Shown: positions 1 to 9,467 of the stretch, in pieces | How the letters are laid out: each line of letters begins with the position of its first letter | How positions within the stretch are numbered: the first letter of the stretch is position 1 | From: a virus | IMG/VR virus record: IMGVR_UViG_3300032287_001569 | Location: 1-26,999 of that record | Length of the DNA stretch: 26,999 nt | Direction: 5' to 3' (one strand) | The notes under the pieces: model-generated | The model's database searches: none | Seen by the model: the letters and a program-made list of their open reading frames with translations, nothing else | Told to the model about the DNA's origin: nothing | Position numbers and translations under genes: made by a program

Positions 1-59
1 CCGACCACTGTGCCTGCTTGCCCTGATGGCAGGGCGGCACTGGTATATAAATCTGGCAT
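1..59 (-). CDS. N-terminus of probable major capsid protein (partial, runs off left edge)
   Basis: An ATG at 57-59 on the minus strand opens a reading frame that stays open to the window edge; its first residues read MPDLYTSAALPSGQAGTVV. An AAGGA Shine-Dalgarno lies about nine bases upstream, and the gene follows the scaffold-like gene by 32 bases. In the usual head-gene order the major capsid protein follows the scaffold, which is the main reason for the call. Nineteen residues are too few to identify a family, so the name rests on position. It could instead be another head protein. Confidence 0.5.
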   Translation of the reverse strand, partial: MPDLYTSAALPSGQAGTVV

Positions 60-91
60 TTAAGCAGATCCTTTCGGTTAGTTTGAAATTA

Positions 92-577
92 CTACGATTG
101 TGAACCGTAGATTAGGTTTAGAAGATCATCAGCAGATTGTGCAGATTGAATTTTTATACTCATATCTTCTGCCTTATCGGGGGATAAAGCACCAGTTGTT
201 ACATTATCCATTTGTCGCAGAGATGCGACATCTCTAGAATCTATCTCTTTCTTTGGTTGTAATTGAATACCGAATACATCAGCATTCTGTTCTAACCAAC
301 CTGAGATCGCTTCTTCAGAAGCATCTAGATCATTTGGTATGAATGTGGCAACCTTTGGGTTTACGCCACGGGATGCAAAGACATCCTTCAAAACCCGCTC
401 TCTTTGGGACTTAGTGAGTTCTCCTAAAGAGGACTCCAGTTCCTTGTTTCTCTTTTGCTCGACCTTTAGGGCCTTGCGTAGTTTCTTTACAAGGTCTGTG
501 TCTGAATCAAATGTTGTCATATCGACATCATCTTCTTCTTCGTTTTCATCCCAGTAGTTATCGCGGTTGTTGCTCAT
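92..577 (-). CDS. Scaffold-like capsid assembly protein
   Basis: A 161-residue acidic protein. Residues 1-25 are rich in Asp and Glu, residues about 28-65 are a charged heptad-like segment that should form a coiled coil, and the middle carries a motif around NPKVATFIPNDLDASEEAI followed by WLEQNADVFG, which I recognise from scaffold proteins of actinophages. Scaffolds guide shell assembly and then leave the prohead. The start has a strong GGGAGAGG Shine-Dalgarno five bases upstream. It sits just before the probable major capsid gene and downstream of the portal and peptidase genes, the expected place, although four other genes lie in between. Function is inferred from shape, motif and position; no enzymatic residues are seen. 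Confidence 0.72.
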   Translation of the reverse strand: MSNNRDNYWDENEEEDDVDMTTFDSDTDLVKKLRKALKVEQKRNKELESSLGELTKSQRERVLKDVFASRGVNPKVATFIPNDLDASEEAISGWLEQNADVFGIQLQPKKEIDSRDVASLRQMDNVTTGALSPDKAEDMSIKIQSAQSADDLLNLIYGSQS

Positions 578-700
578 AGCAACCTCTCCCTTTTCTTAGT
601 AGTTGGCGTACGCCGCAATATAAATAGGGGAATCTATATTGGCTCGTACTATCGGTCTAATACGCCGCATGGGGCCGATGGATCCATGTCGGGATTCTAG

Positions 701-2071
701 TTATATTATTCCTGAAATACTTCCAGTACTTAGGCTTTGTGAGGTTAATCCAGATTGTCCTTGGAATGCTCTTACATTCTGTTCGGAAAGACGCTTACGA
801 CGTTGTGATTCAAGTCCTTTAAATTGTTCTTCCTCAAGTTCTTCTTGAATACTTTTAGCAGGTTTAGCAGTAGCACCTTCATAAATACCTGAGTACTTAG
901 TTAAAGGTTCTAACTGTTGAGATATTGTTTCGTATCCTTGAGAAGCGAGAGCAGTTACTTGTGATTCAGTTAATCCTTGCGCAGTTAATCCAGCAGCGAT
1001 TTGTTTAGTCCTGCTAGTATCAAGTGGTGTTAACATATTTGCTCTACGTACTGCTTCTGTAGTAAAGGCTGCAGCATTTATATTCTGCTTCATTACCTCA
1101 GCACCCACATTTGGATCAAAGTAAAAATCTGTTAAATCTTGTTCAGCACTAATAGCACCTATAGCACGTAAAGAAGCAACATAGTTAGGGTCTGCTGATA
1201 TAGCCTTTAACCTAGCAGTATTAGCATATGTATCTAGGTCAGCAACGCTTCTCTTATTCTTTAGATACTTTTGAATATAATCTGTACTAGCAAATTTAGC
1301 ATTTACATTGTACTTGTTAACAACACTCTTATATCCCTCAACTGTATTAAACAATGTAGAAGCATCATACTTCTCAGTTAAAGCATCATTATAAAAACCA
1401 TACTTTGTATAGAATGGGGACTTAACTGTTGTTCCACCTTTAGTGGTAAAATCTTTGTTGTTTAAATAGATAGTGATAGCAGACTCTGCATCAATTCCAT
1501 CTTTTAATAATGTTTGTAAAAATGATACTGAATCATCTACTAAATCAGCAGGTAATCCTTTGGCTAGTAATATACCTTTTAGAACCTGTACGTTTGTAGT
1601 ACCTTTAGTATCTTCTTCTTCCTGGCCATAAGCAGGGTTTGGTTCAAATCCAGTAGTTCCATCACTATAAATTAAATCATAACCAATTACTTTACCTTTA
1701 GAATCTAATCTAGGTATACGGCTTACTACTGTTTTAGTAGTAGGAGTAGTAGTAGTATATGTATTTGTTGCTCGATCAAATCCAATTTTTTTATCATAAG
1801 CAGCATCAGCACCACCAGGAACTCCAAAAGCAGTAGTGCCACCAGCAGTACTACCGACAGTACTACCGCCAGTTTTTGTTGTACTTACTGGTTTAGTAGT
1901 TGCTGGAATACCACTGTAACCACCAGTAGTAGTTGTTGCCTTAGTTGTTGTTGGTATACCAGAATATCCACCTGAAACCTGTGTAGATTTAGCAACAGGA
2001 GTGGCTATAGGTTTTGCCGCTGTTACTGTTTTAGTTGCTGCTTTTCCAACTGGAATAGGTCCGACTGCCAT
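701..2071 (-). CDS. Probable virion protein with Thr/Gly-rich repeated N-terminus
   Basis: A 456-residue protein of unknown function. The first 100 residues are low complexity, rich in Thr, Gly, Ala and Lys, with two near-identical copies of GGYSGIP(T/A)TTK and flanking TTK runs. The rest is predicted helical, with no transmembrane segment and no catalytic motif I can name; the last 60 residues are Gln/Ser-rich after an EELEEEQ stretch. The ATG overlaps the stop of the upstream 388-residue gene as TAATG, implying translational coupling. The position between the giant virion-like protein and the scaffold suggests a minor head or internal protein; the repeated N-terminus could be a flexible linker or anchor. 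A 123-base gap with a GGCGTACGCC palindrome at 605-614 separates it from the scaffold gene. Confidence 0.6.
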   Translation of the reverse strand: MAVGPIPVGKAATKTVTAAKPIATPVAKSTQVSGGYSGIPTTTKATTTTGGYSGIPATTKPVSTTKTGGSTVGSTAGGTTAFGVPGGADAAYDKKIGFDRATNTYTTTTPTTKTVVSRIPRLDSKGKVIGYDLIYSDGTTGFEPNPAYGQEEEDTKGTTNVQVLKGILLAKGLPADLVDDSVSFLQTLLKDGIDAESAITIYLNNKDFTTKGGTTVKSPFYTKYGFYNDALTEKYDASTLFNTVEGYKSVVNKYNVNAKFASTDYIQKYLKNKRSVADLDTYANTARLKAISADPNYVASLRAIGAISAEQDLTDFYFDPNVGAEVMKQNINAAAFTTEAVRRANMLTPLDTSRTKQIAAGLTAQGLTESQVTALASQGYETISQQLEPLTKYSGIYEGATAKPAKSIQEELEEEQFKGLESQRRKRLSEQNVRAFQGQSGLTSQSLSTGSISGII

Positions 2072-3237
2072 TATCTACCTAATTTCTGTGTTAGACGATC
2101 ACCGATACTTGCTGCTTCAGAGATAGCCATTGGGCTTGTAGAATAACGTGGGTCATTCATAATTAAATTATTTAACTCTATTTCATTCATAGGTCTATAG
2201 TTTCCTTTGTCATCTTTATAGTTCAAAGCAGAAACTATAAGTTTGTCGTTATTGGCTATAGTGCGTCCAAATGATTTTCTTAATACTTCTTGTAAAGGAG
2301 ATATGAAAGTCATTACATCATCACCAGCAAGTAATTGATTCTGTACCCCTAGATACTGAGTGGCTGCAACTCTTCTTTGTTTGGCAAAGTAATCATTTAG
2401 TTTCTGAGTAGCAACAGTATCATCTGACGATCTTAATACGTCCTTAATTACATTTGCTACAGCAGGTAGGTCGGGTTCTGCTAGAAGATTATTTCTGTGA
2501 ACTCCTACAATTTGGTCATACAGACCTTTTGCTTGACCACCTAGATTTTCACTAGTTGCAACATCAAAGTTTTTAACGAGATAGTTAGCAAGGAACTGTT
2601 GTTGTTCTTGCTCTGTAAATCCTTCACCTAATGTCTTAGTTAGTGAACTAGTAACATCACCCCGTGTGGTCATTGAGGTTGTAGTTTTAGCCTTTTGTTT
2701 TTCAGCCTCTTTGTTGTATGCCTTTTGGAAATTCTCTATTTGAACCTGTGAAGGATATGCTCCAAATGCCTGATAGTATGCATTAGATAGTTGAGACTTA
2801 GCATCTGTCAAATCAAGCAACTTAATAGATGTAGCAATGTTCTTACTAAACTTTACTGTATTGTTAAGATTTTTATTAGCATATAGTTCTTTAAGAGTTT
2901 CTAAAAACGGAACATTGTTTTGAATGGCTATTCTAGATACTTGCTGCATAGCCTTGGCATCGTCATTTCCAATAATACCACGAGGACTTGTATCTTTAGA
3001 TGCTCCACTTCCACGAAGAAGTGCTTGAATATAATCTAATTTATTAGCATATCCAGTAGGATGATCTGTACTAGCCCGCCAGTTATTTAATTCATTTCTA
3101 ATTGCGTAAGCATAAGCAGTAAGATCGGCATAAAGATTCGACTTTAACTCAAATGAACCTTCAAAATTTATGAGAGGTCTAGTAGAGGTATTTGATGAAA
3201 AAGATGGTCCTGTATTTTGTGACAATTTATTCCTCAA
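2071..3237 (-). CDS. Probable minor head or internal virion protein, function unknown
   Basis: A 388-residue soluble protein without a recognised domain. It is Asn/Gln-rich and mostly predicted helical. Residues about 190-215 form a charged, Lys/Thr-rich linker between two helical halves. No signal peptide, membrane segment or catalytic triad is visible. Its start overlaps the end of the 1931-residue gene by 11 bases, and its stop overlaps the next start by one base, so the three genes are translated as a block. That tight packing with a giant protein and the scaffold gene supports a structural or ejected internal protein. I cannot name a family. Confidence 0.6.
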   Translation of the reverse strand: MRNKLSQNTGPSFSSNTSTRPLINFEGSFELKSNLYADLTAYAYAIRNELNNWRASTDHPTGYANKLDYIQALLRGSGASKDTSPRGIIGNDDAKAMQQVSRIAIQNNVPFLETLKELYANKNLNNTVKFSKNIATSIKLLDLTDAKSQLSNAYYQAFGAYPSQVQIENFQKAYNKEAEKQKAKTTTSMTTRGDVTSSLTKTLGEGFTEQEQQQFLANYLVKNFDVATSENLGGQAKGLYDQIVGVHRNNLLAEPDLPAVANVIKDVLRSSDDTVATQKLNDYFAKQRRVAATQYLGVQNQLLAGDDVMTFISPLQEVLRKSFGRTIANNDKLIVSALNYKDDKGNYRPMNEIELNNLIMNDPRYSTSPMAISEAASIGDRLTQKLGR

Positions 3238-6200
3238 CCTTCAGTTTTGATGCAAACACTCCATAGTACATACGAGCAAATGCTGGATTATTAACCATTA
3301 ATTGGGTAGCCAAAATGTCTAGTTCTTTTGATTTTTCTCTAGCATACCAATTTCCCCCACCCATTTGTGGGGTAGCAGTAGTTCCTACTTCTTGTAAAAA
3401 TTTATTTAATTCTTCATATGCTGCATAAAATTGAGCAGTTTCCTTATAAATAGGAGACTCTTGGAAGGCTGGATCTTTTAATGCTTTTCCAACATTCTTT
3501 ATTTTATCTTCAGCAGAACCAATATCAACTGACAAAACAGGAGCATTACCACCAAATTGATCGTTTAGTTGAATTAACTTATCTGTATACCAAACATCAC
3601 TATAACCCATGGCTGCTTGTTCCTCAGATATCTGAGACTTAGCCATTGAGTAAACAATGTTTTCAGCATATTGTTCTAACTCTTCAGGACGTAGATTACG
3701 ACGACGACCTGTAGCCTTTTGCCAGTTATAGTATGCAGTTGCTGCTTCTCCACCAGGGAAGAAGTAAGGAACTATATCTCCTGATTTAGTAGCATACTTA
3801 TCTGCAACCTCTGGATTCTTATTTAAGAATGACCAGGCATCACCAGTACCACGAACACTCCGTGTAGAACCAGCAAGAACAGGTAATAGATTCTTAATAC
3901 CAAAGGTATCTGAAAACTCACCTATAGCACCAAAATAATCACCAGGATATTTCTCGGCTATTTGTTCATATGCATTGTAAAGGAAAGTTTGAGTTCTTAA
4001 AGCACCATTCTTATCCTTAGCAAATACTTCTTGAGAAGGTGTTGCTGGAGCAATAGACTGGAAAAACGCAGTATATAATTGAGTCCAACGAGATAAACCT
4101 CTAGCATCGTTGAATAACTGATTTCTTGCTTCATCATTGGCTAATGGATTATCTCCATAATCACCACTAGATGCTAGATAACCAGCCCAATCCTTAACGC
4201 CACGTTCTACTGCAGCATCATTATTTAATAAACCTAATAGTACTGTTTTCTTTAACCATGATGGGAATATTAAATCTTGAATACCCTCTGGCTCACCAAA
4301 TGGGAATATGATCTGACGCATTGCATCCCATTCAGGACCAAATGCTTTAGACTTACCACTTGCAGCATAGATAATTTGACCCATAGGTCCAATTCCAGGA
4401 ACTGCAGGATTAACTGCACCAAATGCAAGGTTTAAAGATTGAACAGGAGCAGTAATCTGTAATGCTTGGGCAGCATCTATATTCTTACCAGCCAATGCAC
4501 CAATAATATTTCCTGCTAATGGATAACGGAAACGAGTCTCACCAAATTCATCTTTATAGAAGAAACCTTGGTTTTCATCATACTCAACACCAGTCAAATC
4601 GTATATTGCACTAGAGTCTTTTTGAGTTACTGCATTATATGCACGGCCTAGTTTGTAGAATTGCACTGGTTGTTGGGTGAATAAACTGCCCCATTTATAC
4701 ACAGTATTAAACTGAGCCTGTATGAATGGAAATACTGATCTTAAAGCAGCAGCATGTTGACGTTGTTTAGCAGCATCATAGAATAAATTCTTAGTGTACT
4801 CAGTTGCTTTAGTAGAAGCCATTTCATTCATGGTATGTAAATCAATTCCATCTGAAACAGATTTACCTTTTTTACGAGCAGCAATTTCTTTATTAATAGC
4901 ACGTAGAGAAGGATGACGACGCATACTTATACTTCTACCTTTAACAGTTAATGGCGCCAATGACTTTTTAGCATTAACTAGTAAGTCATTTAAAGCATCG
5001 TCATTAACCATTCCAACATATCTTCCAACATGATCCCAGTAAGACATACGGAATTCAGGGCTAAAGTTTACAACATTTTCAATCTTTGTTGATAGATCAA
5101 AGAATTTCTCGATAGCATTATTAAGAAATCCAAATTGTTTTAATCCTACTTTTTCTGATCTAGAGGTTAGCGCAGTAGATCCTGTCATATCCTCAGATTT
5201 AAAATTGCGGTATAGGAATGAAGTGAAAGCATTCTCTTGGTCAGGTAAAGAATTAATATTATCAAGTTCTTTATAACCAGGAATCTTTATAGTTTTTCCA
5301 TTAACAGTAGCAAATTCATCTGTCAACATCTTGCGAACAGCAATAGAATTTGGGCCAATACCAGCAAGACTGTCTATTTGCTTTATAACAGAAAAAGCAT
5401 CTGCATCTCTGCTAAATAGATATGATTTAAGATTTTCAGTTACAATGTTGTCTTTAGTTACTTTAAATCTGCCATCCGCTGCTTTGGTTAAATCTTTTAG
5501 CATTCCTTGAGCAAATATATTACCCTCAACACCGTATCTGCCACCTTGGATCATTGCTTCTAGTACAGGTAGTTTTTTATCTAGAATAAACTGTACGACT
5601 TCATCCTCAGTGCCTTCAACTGTATTCGCTACTAAAGGTATTAACTCATCAGATCTCCATCTGATAATAGTGTTTGCTAAACCTCTATGATACTTATCGC
5701 TTTCAGGGCCTACTTTTTCCCAAATATTTTCTACATAAGAAAATCTAGCATCACCAGAGTAGGAGTTTCTGGACATCATATCCATATGACCTTCAACGAA
5801 TGGTGATACTGCAGCGTCTGCTTCTTTATCTAATTTTATTAAAGTATTACCTTCAACATCATTCTGATATTTTGCAATTTTAGAAAGGAACTGTTTAGCG
5901 GCATTTCCATTTGGATCAGCCATTATCATAGCCACATAACCTAGTGGATGATTAAATAACGAATCATGTCCTGAGAAGTATTGACGAAACTGCATTTCAC
6001 CAATATTGCGCATGATATATGCAATACGAAATGCTAACTGAGCAGTTCTCCAACGCTCACCAAATTCATTATTGAATACAGCAAGAGCATTCTTAACCCC
6101 ACCAAGTGTCTTGTTCTTGTTGTATTTATTTAATAGTTTAGTTATATCTTGGGTATCTGGAAGTTTGATTACATCATCTAAGAATTGATGCTCTAACATA

Positions 6201-9022
6201 GCAGTATCTTTACCAATAGGTAACTTCTTGCCATCAAACAAGTTCCAAGTAGGAACTGCATTATCTACAGTTTTAATAACTGAATACTCTTTAATTAAAG
6301 AACTATCCCTAGCAGAAGCCCTATAGATTTGCTTAATACTATCAAGTAAATCTTTATCGCCAGGAGCAATTCTTTCTGCAAGTGCAATCTGAACATTTTC
6401 TATTTCACGGAATACAATTCCAGAACGTTCTTGTGTACTAGTAGCAGCAGCAATCTTATTAACAGTAGAGGCAATTATATCATCTGGAATTTGAGCAGAG
6501 GACATCCAGTCTTCCATGCCATTTACTAATCTATTTAAATCATCTAGAGGTAATATAACTGATCTAGTAAAATATCTACCAAAGTTTCTTTCAACTTTTT
6601 CAACATATTTAATTGCTTCTTTAGGAATCGGAGGAACAACTTTAAATAAATGACTTTTAGCCATTCCTGCTGCTTCATTTTTCAATGCTAAAGAACGATA
6701 GATCTTAGGATCAGATGTAGGTGCTGCTAAATTCTTTAAGAATATAGATAAAACCTCATCTGAGGTTGTAGCATCAACTAGTTCTTTGGTCATTTCAGCA
6801 TCAAGTTTACGACCAAATAGATTATGTAAACGTGAGAAATCTTTTTCTCTTGCAACAATTTCTGCTACCTGGGCAAAGTTTTTTCCTAGTAAATATGTAG
6901 CAGCCTTGTCAAGGTCACCTTTAACTGATCCACCAAAACGATCAACTAATCCAACTTCTGATCTATAAAACTCTTTTAGATATTGAGTATCTGCAATTTC
7001 CATTTCTAAGTCTAATAACTTAGCAATACCAATATTCTCGGGATCATTAAGGATCTGCTTAATTAAATCTGGATCCTGTGCTGCATAATCACGCAAAATT
7101 TCAATTTCTTTTAATCTACCATCAATTCCTGCTTTAGCAACCTTAGCATTTTCTAAGGCAGTACTTGCTTCTAAAATCTCTTGTTGAGCATCTTTAACTG
7201 AGGCAACTAGTTTAGCGCCAAGAGCAGTACCCATTTCTGCTTTACCAGATAGTGATGTTATTACATCAGTAACACCTACTCGACGTGCTCCAACTTTAGC
7301 ACCATTAACAACTACAACTCCACCCATGCCACCATTGATAGCACGGACATTGCTATAAGCATCAGCAAGCCATTGATTTTTAACAGCATCTTCTACAACG
7401 TTTATTAACTCATCATTCTTAGTGGCTATAGCCCTACCAATTAAAGTAGCAACGCTTTCTACACCACCATCAAATGCAATATCATCTACAGATGATTGAA
7501 TAGCATTCTTGCCATTAGCACCTTTTTGAATATAGGTAGTTAATACTGTTCTTAATTCATCACTAATATCATCTTGTAATCTTAATTGTAAATCATCCCA
7601 AAAGTTAGTACGACGCTCTAGTTCAATAGCACGTTCATCCATTGAAACGCCTTTATAGGTCTGTGCTAAGTCGTATACCTCTAAGGGTTCTTTTGCGGAA
7701 GCAGTAACAATATATTCACCATTGTCAAATGCACCAAACTGTAACTTACCAGCCTTAGGTAATTCTTCTAAATATATACCAGTAAATGTTCTACCAGTAT
7801 TAATATAATCTGCCTCTAATTGGGCAATAGAATCAATTACACCTTCTGGATTCTTCTCAGCAATACTTTTAACTACAAAGTCGCCAATACTTCCATCAGC
7901 AATTGCGGCTACTGTATCAGGATCTCCTGCTACCTTTTCGCCACGTCCAATACCAAAAGTTAATGCTTTCTCTAGTTTTTTAACAATTGCATCACTCTTA
8001 GATTGAGAAACCTTTGTTAAATCTCTTTCAGCCTTCATATAGGTATTATCTATATTGCGACGTATTTTCTTTTCAGCACCTGCTCTTTGTTTAGCCAAAG
8101 TATTTGCTTCTTTTGTAAGTTCCTTAATTTCAGAAACTTTTAATTCATCGACAGCACTTAAAACTCTTTGAGAAGCACCTTTTGCTTTTTGTATTTCTTT
8201 TCCACCTTGGATAACTTTGGTAATTGATCCAGGGCCAACCCACAAAGAAGGATCAGTACCTATTGCAAGAGTAGCATCAATAACACCAGACATTACACGA
8301 TATGGTGTGCTATTTGGATCTGCACCTAAACTATTCATTGTTGAACGGCCAAGAGTAAATGATTTACCATTTATACGGCCATAAGCAGACATAGCCTTAG
8401 CCTGTGCAGCGCCTACTTTACTTTCAGGATTAACAAAAAAACCTGAACCAGTATCAACTGGTCCTTTACCCGTTACAACTCCAGCAGTAGCACGGAGTAA
8501 CTGTCCTAGATTTGTTTCTTCTCCTACTAATTCTGATAATTGAGTATTCTGAATTAACTGTCCTGTGCTTATTTCACCCTTAGATCTAGCATAGATATTT
8601 CTACCTATGTTAGTTACGTATTGATAAGGTGCTTGTAATGCAGCAAATGTTACACGAGTTGCACCTTTTAGAACCCCATAGATGCCTTCTCTAAAACCTT
8701 TATCTTTATCTGCCTCGCTTTTAATGCTATCTAAATTGATTAAGTCTTGCTTTAGTTGAGCAATACCATCATGTGCAGATAATTTCTCTATACCTTTAGT
8801 GTTAGCATTTAAACCTATTTTAGCAGCACTTAATAAATAATCTTTACTTTGATTAGGAAATTTTGTAAGTAATGAATTATAGTTTTGTACAATATCAGGA
8901 TTAAGCCCAGCAACCTGTTGTTCTACCTGCTTAGACATAGGTACTTGTATACCTGGAGCGTTAAACAAATCAGTGTATTTGTATTTACTCCAGTAAGATA
9001 ATAGAGGATCTTTTGCAGCCAT
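3227..9022 (-). CDS. Giant 1931-residue protein, probable internal or ejected virion protein
   Basis: By far the largest gene in the window. An early part (residues about 110-270) has a hydrophobic patch and a VIDATLAIGTDPSLW motif of a type seen in very large phage internal proteins. Residues about 280-350 are Lys/Ala/Glu-rich and probably coiled coil. The last third has aromatic- and proline-rich stretches such as FPFIQAQFNTVYKWG and NPAVPGIGPMGQI that could be membrane-active. I see no polymerase, peptidase or lysozyme catalytic motif. The start has GAAGG six bases upstream and shares one base with the preceding stop (TAATG). It lies between the peptidase and scaffold genes, where giant proteins are unusual for a siphovirus; ejection proteins of podoviruses or a capsid-interior protein are the closest analogies. 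It is not an obvious tape measure, since no tail genes adjoin it. Confidence 0.6.
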   Translation of the reverse strand: MAAKDPLLSYWSKYKYTDLFNAPGIQVPMSKQVEQQVAGLNPDIVQNYNSLLTKFPNQSKDYLLSAAKIGLNANTKGIEKLSAHDGIAQLKQDLINLDSIKSEADKDKGFREGIYGVLKGATRVTFAALQAPYQYVTNIGRNIYARSKGEISTGQLIQNTQLSELVGEETNLGQLLRATAGVVTGKGPVDTGSGFFVNPESKVGAAQAKAMSAYGRINGKSFTLGRSTMNSLGADPNSTPYRVMSGVIDATLAIGTDPSLWVGPGSITKVIQGGKEIQKAKGASQRVLSAVDELKVSEIKELTKEANTLAKQRAGAEKKIRRNIDNTYMKAERDLTKVSQSKSDAIVKKLEKALTFGIGRGEKVAGDPDTVAAIADGSIGDFVVKSIAEKNPEGVIDSIAQLEADYINTGRTFTGIYLEELPKAGKLQFGAFDNGEYIVTASAKEPLEVYDLAQTYKGVSMDERAIELERRTNFWDDLQLRLQDDISDELRTVLTTYIQKGANGKNAIQSSVDDIAFDGGVESVATLIGRAIATKNDELINVVEDAVKNQWLADAYSNVRAINGGMGGVVVVNGAKVGARRVGVTDVITSLSGKAEMGTALGAKLVASVKDAQQEILEASTALENAKVAKAGIDGRLKEIEILRDYAAQDPDLIKQILNDPENIGIAKLLDLEMEIADTQYLKEFYRSEVGLVDRFGGSVKGDLDKAATYLLGKNFAQVAEIVAREKDFSRLHNLFGRKLDAEMTKELVDATTSDEVLSIFLKNLAAPTSDPKIYRSLALKNEAAGMAKSHLFKVVPPIPKEAIKYVEKVERNFGRYFTRSVILPLDDLNRLVNGMEDWMSSAQIPDDIIASTVNKIAAATSTQERSGIVFREIENVQIALAERIAPGDKDLLDSIKQIYRASARDSSLIKEYSVIKTVDNAVPTWNLFDGKKLPIGKDTAMLEHQFLDDVIKLPDTQDITKLLNKYNKNKTLGGVKNALAVFNNEFGERWRTAQLAFRIAYIMRNIGEMQFRQYFSGHDSLFNHPLGYVAMIMADPNGNAAKQFLSKIAKYQNDVEGNTLIKLDKEADAAVSPFVEGHMDMMSRNSYSGDARFSYVENIWEKVGPESDKYHRGLANTIIRWRSDELIPLVANTVEGTEDEVVQFILDKKLPVLEAMIQGGRYGVEGNIFAQGMLKDLTKAADGRFKVTKDNIVTENLKSYLFSRDADAFSVIKQIDSLAGIGPNSIAVRKMLTDEFATVNGKTIKIPGYKELDNINSLPDQENAFTSFLYRNFKSEDMTGSTALTSRSEKVGLKQFGFLNNAIEKFFDLSTKIENVVNFSPEFRMSYWDHVGRYVGMVNDDALNDLLVNAKKSLAPLTVKGRSISMRRHPSLRAINKEIAARKKGKSVSDGIDLHTMNEMASTKATEYTKNLFYDAAKQRQHAAALRSVFPFIQAQFNTVYKWGSLFTQQPVQFYKLGRAYNAVTQKDSSAIYDLTGVEYDENQGFFYKDEFGETRFRYPLAGNIIGALAGKNIDAAQALQITAPVQSLNLAFGAVNPAVPGIGPMGQIIYAASGKSKAFGPEWDAMRQIIFPFGEPEGIQDLIFPSWLKKTVLLGLLNNDAAVERGVKDWAGYLASSGDYGDNPLANDEARNQLFNDARGLSRWTQLYTAFFQSIAPATPSQEVFAKDKNGALRTQTFLYNAYEQIAEKYPGDYFGAIGEFSDTFGIKNLLPVLAGSTRSVRGTGDAWSFLNKNPEVADKYATKSGDIVPYFFPGGEAATAYYNWQKATGRRRNLRPEELEQYAENIVYSMAKSQISEEQAAMGYSDVWYTDKLIQLNDQFGGNAPVLSVDIGSAEDKIKNVGKALKDPAFQESPIYKETAQFYAAYEELNKFLQEVGTTATPQMGGGNWYAREKSKELDILATQLMVNNPAFARMYYGVFASKLKVEE

Positions 9023-9459
9023 TAACGACCTTCTTGTGCAAATGACTCCACGAGTCTACGGTTCTGAGGTGTAGGATCTATAGCATAAATAGCACGTGCT
9101 AAAGCAGCATTATTATCAATAGCATCAACTGGGGCAGGTAATTCTTCAGGTTGACGGCCTGGAGTGTTTCCAGGAGCACCATCAGTCATGATAACTGGGT
9201 TTGGATTAACAGTATCTAGGAATGATGTGTCTACATTAGTAGCAACTGTATTTACTCGGGCAGGTGCTACAACAGCAGAAGGTACTTCAGTAGACGCACC
9301 TGATGCTATGCTTTGTAATTGAGTTGCTTGGCTATAAGTTCCGCCAGTAGCATTCTGAATTTTTGCTTCTCTTTGAACTTTGGCTACTCTTTCAGAAATA
9401 TTTCTATCAGTGCGCTTGGAATCTTTACCAACGCCACTTACAACTTGATTAATTGACAC
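9022..9459 (-). CDS. Small Ala/Pro-rich head-region protein, unknown
   Basis: A 145-residue protein starting with GTG; an AGGAG Shine-Dalgarno lies five bases upstream. Residues 10-40 are charged and helical, residues 45-115 are Ala/Val/Pro-rich and probably disordered, and the C-terminus (about 115-145) is a short helical segment ending in ESFAQEGR. There are no cysteines and no membrane segment. It lies eight bases downstream of the proteasome-like peptidase and is translationally coupled to the giant gene. A linker, chaperone or cargo-tether role for the giant protein would fit the arrangement, but nothing in the sequence proves it. Confidence 0.55.
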   Translation of the reverse strand: MSINQVVSGVGKDSKRTDRNISERVAKVQREAKIQNATGGTYSQATQLQSIASGASTEVPSAVVAPARVNTVATNVDTSFLDTVNPNPVIMTDGAPGNTPGRQPEELPAPVDAIDNNAALARAIYAIDPTPQNRRLVESFAQEGR

Positions 9460-9467
9460 TATATCTC

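Noticed and set aside
600-700. Promoter for the scaffold gene
   Set aside because: TTAGAC and TATAGA occur on the minus strand with a 16-base gap, but the -35 box is poor, and the gene can be reached from the upstream operon.
1730-1990. Short tandem repeat or microsatellite
   Set aside because: The AGT/GTA-rich stretch is the codon-level effect of a Thr/Gly/Val-rich protein segment and shows no exact unit repeated in phase.
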